From Cryptomeria japonica (taxonomy: Eukaryota > Streptophyta > Pinopsida > Cupressales > Cupressaceae): a DNA stretch of 64,000 nucleotides. The notes beneath the pieces were generated by a model, which was given only the letters and a program-made list of their open reading frames with translations, was not told the DNA's origin and ran no database searches. Position numbers and translations under genes: made by a program. The DNA lies in the NCBI RefSeq assembly GCF_030272615.1, contig NC_081409.1:873508626-873572625 (forward strand). Reading direction: 5' to 3'. Shown here in pieces: positions 24,367-35,548 of this stretch. The stretch's first letter is position 1; each line of letters opens with the position of its first letter.

Positions 24367-24724
24367 TGTTGAAATGTGGTGACTGATCAGCAAATTACTG
24401 TACACTTAGCATGTATCCTTGCCATTTTTCATTGATGAAAACTGACATTGTAATAAAACCCTAAAAAGGCCGACTTTGTTTGTTGCCCTAAAACACATGT
24501 TATAAGCGGCTGGGATGCTTAAGGCATTGTAAGGTTGATGTACTATTTTTGCTGGATAGTAAAAAAGATTGGATGACTGTGTATGGTGGACGTAACCCAT
24601 TCTGGGTGAACCATGTTAAATCTTTGTGTTATCTATGTCTTGCTTTATTTCTTTATCTTTTGTATTTAAATCTGCAAATAATTGTTAGTTCATATTTGTT
24701 TCGGATCTGCTTGAAACCCTAACA
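24367..24724 (+). repeat. 3' LTR of the nested Copia element
   Basis: Begins TGTTGAAATGTGG and ends CCCTAACA, then target duplication CACTT. Same length as the 5' LTR. Confidence 0.95.
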
Positions 24725-26690
24725 CACTTTCTTCTAAATGTCTTAGTGCAAAAAAATACTCTCTTCAATTGTGCTTTTGTCAGAATTGTTAGAAGAAATA
24801 TACCATTTATTCACATAGATAGATTACCTTCCTCTATTATCTCATTCAGTAAATCATTCAATGTGGGGGTAACTGGTGTCTGTTTCTTCTTAGGTGTACG
24901 TTTGTTCTTTGGTTTCCTAACTGCCTGTTGTTTCTTTCTTAGCATCCTAGTTTTCTTAGGTGAAGGAGAGGGTACCAGTGAGGGTTTTCTCTTCCTTTCT
25001 ACTCTTTTAAACTCATTAGCCTTACCATTGTTAATATCAGAGGATGTTACAACCGGTGAAACATGTGCTTCAAGTTGTAGTCCTTCAAGTTCACTAGCTG
25101 ATATACCACTGATGTTCGTGACATTTTCTTTGATATCCTTTACATTGTTGGAGGCATCTCTAATGAATTTTTCTCTTCTCTTAGTCCTTTTGTACATAGA
25201 TACATTTCTCTCTATGGTTTTTTCATTTCCAAAGAATATCTCAGAAGGCTCTCTTGGTGGATCAAGTAGAGCTTTAGCATAAGTTTCCAAAATAGATAGG
25301 TCTACCTCATATCCCATCTCCATAACCTAAATAGTTCTAGGACTATGTTTTGCAGTAGTCTCTCCCTTGCTCTCATCTTAGATTGGAATGTCTTAAAATA
25401 GTCTGTAATGTTCTTAATACTGTCAATGCCCATACCGGTGAAAGCATCTTGTATTTGTCTTTCTACCAGGATGTCATAACCAAAATCCTTGTGACCTATG
25501 TCGGGTATTTCCTTGGCAAAGTATAGCATTAGGCATACTTTAAGGTTTCCAAACTAGAAAGTACCTTTCTTGTCTCCCTTAATCTTTTTCAAGTTGCCAA
25601 GTAATTCATCCTTAAGCCATTCACACACATCAATCTTAGCATTATTGTTTACCATCTCATATGCACTGTGAATACATAGGCTAGAAACATAATTTAATCT
25701 ATTTGCATGAGTAGCTTTGTATCCTAGTACCATACTCACATATCTCACATTGATATCCTTAACATCATTCACTTTAAGTGAACTGTTATCAAATGTTGCT
25801 CTGGTTAAATCCATAACTCCCCTATTAGGAATCTTGGTTTTATCAGGCCTACTACTGGTTGAAAGTAAACCAATAACTGCCTTAATTGCACCTTTGGTTA
25901 TCTTGCAAACTAACTCTAACCACATGAATTCTCCATGGACTTTGCTTAATACAAGTCTAACAACTTCCTTTGGAAATTCGTGAATGTTTAGAATCTCTAC
26001 AAAACCTAAATTTTCCACAACCTTATGTTCGGGTTTGATCACACTATGTTCGTCAGTAATGAACTCATTAAACATTTTCTTCAACTCCTTAGTCTCTAGG
26101 TTTTCTATGTTGCAATGTATGTAAATTCTAGGGTCTTCTGCAAATGCTACACCCTTAGGGATTCTTGAAAAATATCCTACAGAGTCATCTTGTTTTGCAA
26201 TCTTGGGGATAATCTTGAATACGGGTCTAGGGCATTTAAAATTTTCCACAATGGTAGGGCTCAAAATAAACTCTGGAATAGAAGGTGAGGAAGCTATTTC
26301 AAAGAATAATACCTCTAAACCAAAATTATGAATGCTTAAAAATCAATTCACAGCTTTGCCTTAGAATGCCTTTTCTCAATTTTGCACTCTCTCATCATTT
26401 GAATGCTTGGTAAGTTCAAAATGAGGGTTTCCTGGTGCTTTATAGCCAAAAAGCTCTTTAAAATTGCATTAAATTCTCGTCAGTTAAGTGAAAACTTAAC
26501 ACATCCACATGTAAAGAAGAAATGTATCCTCTTACCATCAACCGAGGGTAGAATGCATGATTTTCAACTTGCTACAATACCCCCTAAGGATTATTCCTCA
26601 GTTAGATGAAGAATCTCCTGTCGGTGGAGGATTACTTTGTTCTACTGATGAAGAGATAGTTTCATCAGTTCTCTGACCACTCTTCTTAAT

Positions 26691-27709
26691 CTATTGTTTT
26701 GAAAATTCTTGCTTGACTTCATCTACCTTTTCTTTGCCCTTCAAACTAGATCCTTTGTTGTTTGTAGGTGCATTCTTGCTTCTATAGAATTTAGTAATAT
26801 GTCCAATCTTGTTACATGTATACCAAGTTACATTATTCCTCTGAATAGCCTTTCCATATCCTTGACCAGTTTGTGATCTGTATTGATTAGATAAATGCCC
26901 AAATCTTGCACAAACATAGCATTTCACATTCATTCTGCAATTTTCTGAATTATGACCAACTTTGTTGCATTTGGAACATTGACTGGTGGGTGAGTTCATA
27001 TTCTGATTATTTCTAAATCTATACTGATTTGCTCTGTGACCATATTTGTTGCAATTAAAACATTTTCCATTAAGTTTATAAGCATTAGGTTGTCTTACCG
27101 GTTTGTTCTAATCCTGATTGTTTGCAATACCAGAACTTTCTCCATGTTCAAATCCAAGTCCATTAGTATCTTCATCAGGTTTCTGTCTTTTAAGCATGTC
27201 ATCAAGTTCCTTTGAAATTTTCTTGAATTTGTCTTTGTGTTTATTTGCAGTAGCCAACTCATTTTCTATAATTCCAACTTGTCTCACAAGCTCAGCTTTA
27301 TCATGTTGCATGTGAATCAAATTTGTTTTTAGCATATCATTTTCATGACCAAGTCTCAAATTTTCATTTCCAGCATCATTAAGTCTCCTAGCCAAGTCTT
27401 CTTCAATCTTCTTCCTGTTTTCAATATCCTTACATAACCTCATAGTCATATCTTGCATTTCATTCTTCATGTTATTGTTCTCTTGTCTCAACTTGTTTGC
27501 AATGTCTCTAAGAGTTTCTTTTTCATCATCATCATTCTGCATCTTTTTATGAAGTTCTTTTCTTTTATTTTGTGCTATAACAAAGTTCTCTTGAAGTCCT
27601 TTAATGAATTCCTCTACAATCCTGAGATATCTTCAAGTTTGATATTCTTCAATTTTTTTGCATCAAAATCTTCAAGAGCTCCTTCCAATTGTTTTCTTAA
27701 GTTCTCCAT
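26691..27709 (-). pseudogene. gag: ORF1 (gag-like: coiled coil plus CCHC knuckles), minus-strand element
   Basis: Starts at ATG 27709 (MENLRKQLEGALED), slips frame near 27610, and continues as a heptad-rich coiled coil (27542-27108). Four zinc-knuckle-like units follow between about 27060 and 26770. The second is intact (CSKCNKVGHNSENC). In others the last or first Cys is Tyr or Trp (CFNCNKYGHRANQY, CYVCARFGHLSNQY, WYTCNKIGH). CCHC knuckles bind RNA in retroelement gag proteins. The coiled coil probably replaces or extends the capsid as an assembly domain; this is inference. Confidence 0.75.
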
Positions 27710-27766
27710 CTATACTGGTGTCAAAATCTTCCTTAAGCTGTTAGGATTTTGAAAATAGAGGACCAT

Positions 27767-27780
27767 GCTCTGATTCCAAT
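27767..27780 (-). promoter_or_regulatory. Primer binding site, minus strand
   Basis: Minus strand ATTGGAATCAGAGC directly follows the 5' LTR; one base from the standard initiator Met tRNA site. Confidence 0.85.
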
Positions 27781-28618
27781 TGTTAGATTCAATGACAGTC
27801 CCAAAGACACTGAGAGGGGGGCGTGAATCAGTGTCTAACTAGTTAGAAGAATATTTAAACGTATTAATAAATTTGCATCCCAAAATAGTGTACTGGTAAA
27901 TAAGAATTAATGCAGTAAATATAAATAATAGAAACAACATAGAAACACACCATAACACAAGATATTTAATGAGGAAACAAAATGTGGGAAAAACCTTGGT
28001 GGGATTTGTGACCCACAATATTTACTCACTGGCCAATGAATAAATACTACTTATAATGAGGGGCATACACATGTAGGGAGGCCAACAACCTAGAGCTCAC
28101 TGCTCAATAAAGAGTCACACTGACTACAAAATGGATTATCAAATCCAATACAATGTATTGCTCAAAATAGCATCTCTAATGCTAGGTTTAGTCCCGGTTT
28201 AAGCTCAGTCTATTACCAAAACCTTCATTGTCAACTATATCACCTTATACAAAATTATCTCATCACATATCACAATTCCTTATCTCTCCCTCTCTCTCAT
28301 CATCTCCTATCTTATAAGATCTCATACATATATGAGTATTTTACAATATACCATGTCAGCTTAAAAAAGATAATTGCATTACAAAAAAATTCATATAAAA
28401 AAAACTTTATCCCATGTCGACTGGAGTATTGGTATGCTTTGTTGCCAATGTAATCTGAATGATGATGAAGTTCCTGTCAGTGTCGGTGTCTACCAGTGTA
28501 TGAATTTTGTGATGTCAAGCATGTAGAAACCAATTGCCGCTGAGTTTCCAGTTGGTTGCCAGATGGTTGCCATCAATGACAACATCAACTATTCTCATAA
28601 GAGTGTAGAATGCCAACA
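27781..28618 (-). repeat. 5' LTR of the minus-strand pol-less element
   Basis: On the minus strand it begins TGTTGGCATTCTACACTC at 28618 and ends AATCTAACA at 27781, next to the primer binding site. Confidence 0.92.
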
Positions 28619-28710
28619 TAAAACACCTAATGGCCCACTATAAGTCTACATATCACGACAAAGATAAAAAACATACTCTCATGAGGGGTTCTCATTGATG
28701 ATTGATCCAA

Positions 28711-28743
28711 CAGTTAGGTCCCGCTGACAATTGAGAGGGGGGG
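28711..28743 (-). repeat. Left end of a minus-strand solo LTR (split by the 28744 element)
   Basis: This short piece ends in the G-run that, on the minus strand, is the C-run block near the 3' end of Copia-type LTRs here. Its continuation lies at 36740-37773, beyond the inserted element. Confidence 0.55.
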
Positions 28744-29912
28744 TGTTACTACTTATCAAGTTGCCATTAGTTTTATGTTCAAAGTTATTCTATATACTCT
28801 AGTCGGTTACTACTACTGAAATATTCAGTCGGTATGAATAGTCCAATCGGTTATTGAAGAAAGTAGTCTCAGAACGTAGTATACACTGAGTTGTCTACCG
28901 AGCAGCAAAGATGACACGCCGAGTTGTTATACATCGAGTGAAACATGTTACTAGATTCATTGAACCTGGACATACATATGAAAACATGTTACAAGATTGA
29001 GGAACAATCTAACCGTTATCACATTGGAAATTCCACTTAAATATTGTGTATGATTTTGAGGTCATCTAACCAATGAGAAATTTTGAATGGTTATTCATTT
29101 GATAAAACATGTTTGTAAGATCAAAGCAATGAAAGGATCACTTTCATAAGAGATCTATTTATACAACATGGATTAAGATCAAAAAAATACATGTAGCATG
29201 ACAGAAAGGAAGATATAGAGATATAGGAAGCAAGACATGTAAAGCACTAAGTGTTATGACTGTTACAGAGACACAGAGGTCACTGAGAAGGATTTCAGAG
29301 AACACTCAAAGAACAGAGTAAACAAAAGGGTTTACCGAGTTACTATATGGGTTACCAAGGTATGCTATAAGCAAGCTAATCTTATTCTGAGTACATAGAA
29401 TCTGCTATAACATTCCAGATGTAAAGTTGTAGATATTTGTAATGATTTACTGTAATATTTTGAAGTTGTAAGAGAAACCTTTAACAGGGTAAAAGACTCT
29501 AATCAAGTCTATAAATTGTAAAGCCTCTAACCAGGTGCAACATTTAGTTTAAGTGTTGTAAAATCCTTTAGCAAGGTAGATCTAACAGATCTTGTTACTC
29601 CTAACAGGGTAAGCTATCAGAAATAGCTAAACATGTAGCTCTAACCGAGCACTCTTTATTATTGCAGTAATGAAGTTGTGGGTGCCATCTCCACCGTAGT
29701 TTTTCTCTCTAACTAGGAGTTTCTGTGTAACCAAAATATATGTGTTATGGAGTGAATCATGTATGATTGTTATCTATTTATTTTAGCTTTATATTATGTT
29801 ACTGTACTATTCAGTTTATGCGTAATAGTAAAGTTATTATTGAAGAAAAGTTTTGAAGTACTGATTCACCCCTCCCCTCTCAGCACATTAGCTTTCCATA
29901 TTGGGCCTAACT
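28744..29912 (+). repeat. 5' LTR of the plus-strand pol-less element
   Basis: Begins TGTTACTACTTATCAAG and ends GGGCCTAAC(T). Its last third holds an array of mini-hairpins (29470-29660), then the C-run/CTCAG block near the end. A TATA-like TATTTATAC lies near 29156. Confidence 0.93.
29470..29660 (+). repeat. Array of mini-hairpins with TAAC-type loops
   Basis: Short self-complementary units sit side by side with different stems: AGATCTAACAGATCT (29578-29592), AGCTATCAGAAATAGCT (29612-29628), GCTCTAACCGAGC (29638-29650), also CCTTTAACAGGG and CTCCTAACAGGG. All but one share a TAAC(A/C) loop. The 3' LTR repeats the array at about 36300-36485. Confidence 0.75.
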
Positions 29913-29926
29913 ATTGGTATCAGAGC
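29913..29926 (+). promoter_or_regulatory. Primer binding site
   Basis: ATTGGTATCAGAGC directly follows the 5' LTR; the standard initiator Met tRNA type. Confidence 0.93.
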
Positions 29927-29974
29927 TTCAATCTTGGAAAAGGGTTTAACTACCTAAAGAGAAAGATCTTATCA

Positions 29975-31347
29975 ATGGAAGGCTATAAACAATCTCAGAG
30001 GATTGTGTATCTGCAAGAAGAGCTGGATCATGCTAATCAAGTGATTGTAAACATGCAAAGGCAAATGCAAAAATCTCTGAAAGTAAGAAGAAGATTATCT
30101 GATGATTTGTAGGACTCTCAAGAGTTAGTGGAACAAATTGAGACATCATCTAAGAACTATATATCAGAAGAAACTGAAGAAATGATTGGAGTATTGAGAG
30201 AAAAGAACAAAGCACTGGCTGATCAACTAAAAGCAATGAAAAGAGAACATGAACATTTCAGCACACAGATGACTGAAAATCTTGATGCATTAAGGATAGC
30301 TGAGGATAAAGTAAGAGATCTACAAAGAGAGAAACAACAACTTGAAGTCTTAGTATCTGATAAGAATGATGAAATCACAAGGTTGACTAGAATTCAACAA
30401 AATCTATCAAATCAACTAGGTTATGCACATCATGAAGCAATTTTGAAGGATGATGAGAATCAAGCATTGAAACTTGAAGTATCAAGGTTGACCGATGAAC
30501 TTGAAACAAAGAAGAAATCCATGAAACACTAAAGAAGAGTTATGAAGCATCAAAGATGTTGGATGAGCAACTGAATACAAAAAGACCCAACAAAGATGTA
30601 GGACTCGGTTACAAAGGAAAAGACTCTATCGAGAAGGGAATTCATACTATCGAGAAGGGAATTCATACTATCGAGAGAGGAGAATCATCAAAGAAAGCTG
30701 GAAACAAGAAAAACATCAAAAGAAAGAAGCTTATTTGCAACTACTATGGAAATCAAGGTTATACTACCAACATGTGCCAAATCAGAAAAGGTAAGCAACT
30801 GAATGTCACTAAGTCCAATGGTTATTGTTACAATTGCAATAAATATGGTCACACATCTAATCAATGTAGGACAAAGTCTGTAAACAATTATCAAAAGGAA
30901 AAATTCAAAGGGTTTTGTAAAAACTGCAATAGATATGGACATAGTACCGAGAAGTGTTGGTTTAAGAAAAAGAACTATATGTGGTATGCACACCGAGCAA
31001 ATGCTAGAGGTTACTGAACTCACACAAATCCTTACCGACAATATTCTGCAGTACCATGGGATTATAATACAAGGATATGGTGTGAATGTTGTGGAAGATA
31101 TGGACACATAAGTGCCAAGTGTTTTATAAGGTTTGGGATGTACAACTGAAGATCATGGAGAAATCTTGGTATGGCATGTTTTCATTGTCACAAAGTTGGA
31201 CACTTAGCTGGAGATTGCAGAGATCAACCTAGAAAAGACATTGAGGAAAGAAAAGACAAATTAAAGATGATTTGGGAAAAGAAGGAAATTGTGTCCAATG
31301 AAAAAAGCACCTTACCTATCGAGTTAGGTGCACCTATTCCAAATTAA
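29975..31347 (+). pseudogene. gag: ORF1 (gag-like: coiled coil plus five CCHC knuckles)
   Basis: ATG 29975 (MEGYKQSQRIVYLQEEL) opens a heptad-rich coiled coil of about 180 residues, with a TAG near 30110 and a frameshift near 30530. A 24-bp in-frame duplication (GIHTIEK twice) lies near 30635-30680. Five CCHC-type units follow to about 31220: CNYYGNQGYTTNMC (degenerate), CYNCNKYGHTSNQC, CKNCNRYGHSTEKC, CECCGRYGHISAKC, CFHCHKVGHLAGDC. Stop at 31345-31347. Expected to package element RNA. No canonical Copia gag domain is recognisable before the knuckles. Confidence 0.78.
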
Positions 31348-31922
31348 TCGATAAAGGTATGAAGGGACTGCACTCTCTCAAGGTTAAATCTTAATAGTTC
31401 CTTTTTTATTATGTACTTAATTCAAATCTGCATAATTAAGATGTAATAGTAAGTTTGAAATTCTATCAAAGTCTTTTGAAGCACTTTACAGGAAACCTGT
31501 CAAGTCAGTGAATACAGGAAACCTGTCAAGTTGATAAATACAGGAAGCCTGTCAAGTCGGTAAATGAAGGAAGTTTGGTTACTCGGTTAAAGCGAAAAAA
31601 GGAAGAAGGTTTAGTGTAACCGAGTGCATTTTATGTTTTTGTCCTTACTTGCATAGAGCCTGATAAGGCATATTGTGTACTTAAAAGCATTTTCATGGTC
31701 ATTTTCAACTCACCAAGTTTTTGAGAGAGTAGAACAAAGCGAATCTAAGGCGATCAAACCTCCTACAAAGAAAATTCAAGGTATTTACATCAATCTCAAT
31801 GCATTGTTAAGTTGGTTTACCAATCTTATCAAATTTCTATTATTTGTTAAGTGTGGAATGTCAGTTGTTTGAAAATCCTAAAACCCTAAGGATTCTTTGT
31901 TAACTTTTATCTGAAATCTAGA
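31348..31922. other. Non-coding spacer between ORF1 and ORF2
   Basis: About 575 bp without a supportable gene. Near 31490-31560 a phrase close to ACAGGAAACCTGTCAAGT is repeated three times (about 31488, 31513, 31541), spaced 25-28 bp. Its GGAAACC or GGAAGCC centre can pair with itself (AGGAAACCT). Confidence 0.6.
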
Positions 31923-34900
31923 ATGGCATCTAAGATCCAAGATCCCATTATTGTAAAGAATGTAGAGAAGCCCTCACTAAAATACTCTTTGACTCCCAAA
32001 GTTGCATCTGAACCGGATGACAAAACCGCTTTTTCACTCATCCTAGATAGAGTGTTGTTAGTCGAGGATGTGAGATTCTTCACCAAATGTCGTGTTGAAG
32101 AACTCAGTCATGTTGAAATTAAAGACACCTATGATGAATTATGCATAGATGGTAAATTAAATAGCAAGTATGAGCACATTAAGATCAAGGGATTAACTGA
32201 AGCCCTAACCTATCCCCATGTGTTCAAACCCCAGTGGGTTAAGTTTGTTCTAAGAAGAGTTCATGACGATTTCATGTGGCTAGAAGAGCAACCATTTAAG
32301 ATTACTAAGGAAATCATTCATCTGATTACCGATTACCCTATTTATGATCATGCCCAAGCCCAAAAGATGATATCACAGAAGGAATTGATCAGTTGAACTG
32401 GAGTGGAATCAGATTGCAGAGGATTAAAATTGAACAATGTCATAGATGAAGAACTAAAATTTGCCATTAGAGTAATAGGTTACTGTTTCTTCCAATCAGC
32501 AAGGGAAAATAGTGTACCTTATGCAGCAGTAGACCTAGCATACAAAATTGTGAAAAAGGGAATGAAAATTGATCTATGTGAGGTGTTGCTGAAGAACCTG
32601 TTTGAGAATCTGAACACCATCAGGAAGCCGAAGAAAAACAACTCGGCTAATATACTAAAGTTTGGATCATTACTTGTATGCATGTTTTTCTATTTTGAAA
32701 AATTCTTTCCATCTGTCAGTAAAGTTGTTTTGGAGCTACACCGACCAATCACCCATTAGATCAATGACTTCATTAAGAAGTTAGGTGATAATTTCAATGA
32801 TATTATGGATGATTACTTCAGTAAGTTCCAAGAAAAAATGCATAAAAAGTACCGGATTCCACCCCAACTAGTGGAGAAATACAAAAATGACATTTGTTTT
32901 GAAGTAGACACTGATTACTATTATGTGAATGTTGTGGAACCAAGAACTCAATCTTTGTCACCTATGGGATACGAGATTGATTTTAACATCACACAATAGA
33001 AAATTGATGCATTTTTTACATTGCCAAGACATGCTACCGAGCTGAGGTATGGAACCTATGAGGAAGTGAAGGAAAAGGTAAAGATGAGCATTGTAGTACC
33101 TAAAGCTACAAGAAAGGCAACAAAGATGATAAAGGAATTATCTGAGAAATTCAGAGAAGACTCTTCCTCTACACCTATCAAAGGCACCATTGCCATTACC
33201 GAAGAGGAATCTAAAGCCCAAGAGGCAACTATAACATTGAGCACCAAATTGCCTAAGGGAAAAGTGTTGAAGAGAAAGAAGCAGGACACATCAAAGGCCT
33301 CACCGACTCCACCTCTAAAGCAACCTAACACTAAAGCATCTGCAGCTTCACTTAGTAAGAAAACAAAGAGTGTTATTATTCCCAAGGTAACAAAGACCTA
33401 CAAGAAATCTACTTGGAGACTCATTTTGGCAAAAGAGTCTAGTGATACCAAATCAAAGGATGCAAGCAAATTTCAGATGGTCAAAAGCAAGAAGGTAAAT
33501 ATACATAGTGTTGAAAACTTTTGTGATAATTTTAAAGAATATGGAGGATTTGGATCATTCAGATATGTCAAGTATGAAACTAGAAATAATGATGAGAAGA
33601 GACAAATTGAAGAAGCTATCATCTGCACACTTCTAAAATTCCAGTTGGCTCCATTGGAACTAGCTAAGTCACTTCCGAATGAACTTTATTTGCACATTGA
33701 TAATAGGTGGAAGTATGCAATGGACTCAGAGAAATAGATCAGAGAAAGAATTATGGTTCATCTCTTTCCTAGCATGTCAGTAGCTGAAATAAAAGAACAT
33801 TTGACAACCTACAACTCAAAGTTTCTTGTCAAACAAAGAGCCTTAAAACTGATGAATGGGCTATATATTGAAGTTGAAAATGAGACAAAAGAAAAGTGGC
33901 AAGAAATCTTTAAAATCAAGGATGCTGGTGAGCAAGCTACAGTTGAAATTGTTGATGTCACCGAGAAAGATACTGATGTTATCGAGCAAGACCCTGCTGA
34001 CACCATTCAAATAGATGAAGATGTCATGGATACAGAGGCACCAGAATAGGAAATGGTAGAAGGCAATGCATATGCAAAAATTTTATCTAGTGAATCAGTC
34101 TTGGAACAAGTTTAGCCTTATCCACCGATCAAACAACCTATCTCAACCGAAACCCCTCATGACACAGATCAAGGCACCGAAGGCCACAAGTCTATAGTAG
34201 GAGAAGGCACTACTCAAGAATAGACATCTCAAGCACCTTCTAGCACTGAGAATGTTGCAACTAAGACACCAAGTACCGAGACACCAAAGGACTCTACAGA
34301 GGCTAAAGAAATTGATCAAAGTGTTGCCTCTACTGAGAAACCTACTGAGGGTCATCAAGCCTCACAAGCCATTGTCTTAGTTCCACTGATAAAAGGTAAA
34401 GAAAAGAAGATGAAAAAGAATAGTTTTAAAGTTGATTTGTCAAAACCAATAGTGTTGCCCAATATAGATATATCAAAATTAAAGGGGCAAGCACTCATTG
34501 ATTTCGGTGAACTATGCAAAGCAAAGGCCAAAAAAGAAAAGCAAATGGCAATTCAAAAGAAAAATATGGTACTTCAGAAGGTGAAAACACTCTTAATAGA
34601 TATGCTACCTGAAGCTACAGTGTCAACAGATGTGGCCATCCACATTCAACTAGATGAACTCCTAACAAAAATAGAGACATCTGGAGTAGATGCACTAGAG
34701 TATTTGAGCAAGCTAAAAGACAAAGAGCTCACTACAAAAATGATAGAAGAGGTATAGAAAGCTATAGCTATTGGCAAAGTTAAACTTGTCAAATTTATTG
34801 CTGAGTTAACTCCTCAACTCAAGCACATTCTTTATTTATTTCAGAAACTCTACACATTTTCTTTATTCATTAAAGACATTAAGAATAAAATAGAGGCAAT

Positions 34901-35171
34901 TAAGAAAGAGATCAGGATGGACATAATGACACTTCAAACATTATTCCTTCCTCATCTTTCATCCGTCCAAGAATAGATCAACCAAGCCACTTCCTTATCT
35001 ACTACACAAGAGGGAAGCACTCTAGATGGCTTAATATCATTATTGGCTGATATTCAAGCACATAATTCTTTAATGGATAGTGTAAAGATTGCACTCTCTG
35101 TCGCTCTCACCGAAGCACAGACCAAGTACAAATCCATTTTTGACTAGTTACCACCCCCAAATGGTAATTAA
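31923..35171 (+). pseudogene. ORF2 of the plus-strand pol-less element, family unknown
   Basis: A single frame of 1,083 codons from ATG 31923 (MASKIQDPIIVKN) to TAA 35169 is interrupted by about ten stops (one TGA, the rest TAG) and has no frameshift. The N-terminal half (to about 33000) is globular, with conserved blocks VHDDFMWLEE, IRVIGYCFF and YKIVKKGMKIDLCEVL shared with ORF2 of the 17506-28618 element. A Lys/Pro/Thr-rich basic stretch (33140-33500) follows, then a second structured block (33510-33900), an acidic Thr-rich region, and a helical C-terminus (34400-35140). No enzyme motif is seen. Frame retention despite many TAG stops shows it was under protein-level selection before decay. 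Confidence 0.7.
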
Positions 35172-35548
35172 GTTTTGATGTTTGTCAAAAAGGGGGAGTG
35201 ATACAGTATTGGGGGAGTGTAGTATTCAAAGTATCAAACAAAAGGAGTATAGTATATAGGGGGAGTATACCGAGCAGAGCAAGCAGAGTATCCAAGAGCA
35301 GTGAACCGAGTAGTGAATAGGACAATAAGCAAAGATCAAGAGCAGCACACAAAACATTGATCACCAAGCATGCAAAATCAGAGTTTTGTACAAGTATATC
35401 GATAAGGGGAGTATATCTGGATTTACTATTTCATTGACTATTGTATATACTGTCAGTATAGTCAAATTTTGCAAGTATATAGATTATTGAGTTATAACTT
35501 TGAAAGTAGTTTTTGTCAAACATCTCAACTAATGTCAAAAGGGGAGAT
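35172..35548 (+). promoter_or_regulatory. 3' untranslated region with two polypurine tracts
   Basis: GTCAAAAAGGGGGAG at 35184-35198 and TCAAAAGGGGAGAT ending at 35548 are two similar purine runs about 350 bp apart. Only the second abuts the LTR. Double tracts recur in the two other Copia-type elements here. Confidence 0.75.

Larger units (their letters stand above)
20282..24729 (+). mobile_element. Complete nested Copia element (Tork-like) with target duplication
   Basis: LTRs of 358 bp at 20287-20644 and 24367-24724 enclose a gag-pol gene. The 5-bp target duplication CACTT (20282-20286 and 24725-24729) is exact. It was inserted in plus orientation into ORF2 of the minus-strand element. By eye the LTRs differ at about 18 of 358 positions (5%), mostly transitions. 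Tork-like placement rests on polyprotein style and short LTRs, not on a tree. Confidence 0.93.
18560..26332 (-). pseudogene. ORF2 of the minus-strand pol-less element, split by a nested Copia
   Basis: Coding signal on the minus strand from about 26332 to 24730, and again from 20281 to about 18560, with 20287-24724 being an inserted element. The N-terminal third (26264-25302) contains VHGEFMWLE, KVNDVKDINVRYVSMVLGY and HSAYEMVNNNAKIDVCEWL. It aligns by eye with ORF2 of the 28744-36739 element (VHDDFMWLEE, LKLNNVIDEELKFAIRVIGY, VDLAYKIV..MKIDLCEVL). A Lys/Arg-rich middle (25030-24850), an acidic Thr/Glu-rich part (19850-19450) and coiled coil near the end follow. Several stops and frameshifts. 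The family is not one I recognise. Confidence 0.65.
17506..28618 (-). mobile_element. Pol-less LTR retrotransposon, minus strand, with nested Copia
   Basis: Two LTRs of 840 and 838 bp (17506-18345, 27781-28618) enclose, on the minus strand, an iMet-type primer binding site, ORF1 (coiled coil plus zinc knuckles), ORF2 (unknown), and a polypurine tract. Flanking 5-mers TGAAA (17501-17505) and TAAAA (28619-28623) are probable target duplications with one mismatch. Without the nested 4,438-bp element and its 5-bp duplication it is about 6.7 kb. No protease, integrase or RT is found, so it must have been mobilised in trans. It shares its gene plan with the element at 28744-36739. Confidence 0.85.

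Noticed and set aside
24746-25282. Plus-strand ORF of 178 codons
   Set aside because: It is the complement of the Lys-rich part of ORF2 in the minus-strand element.
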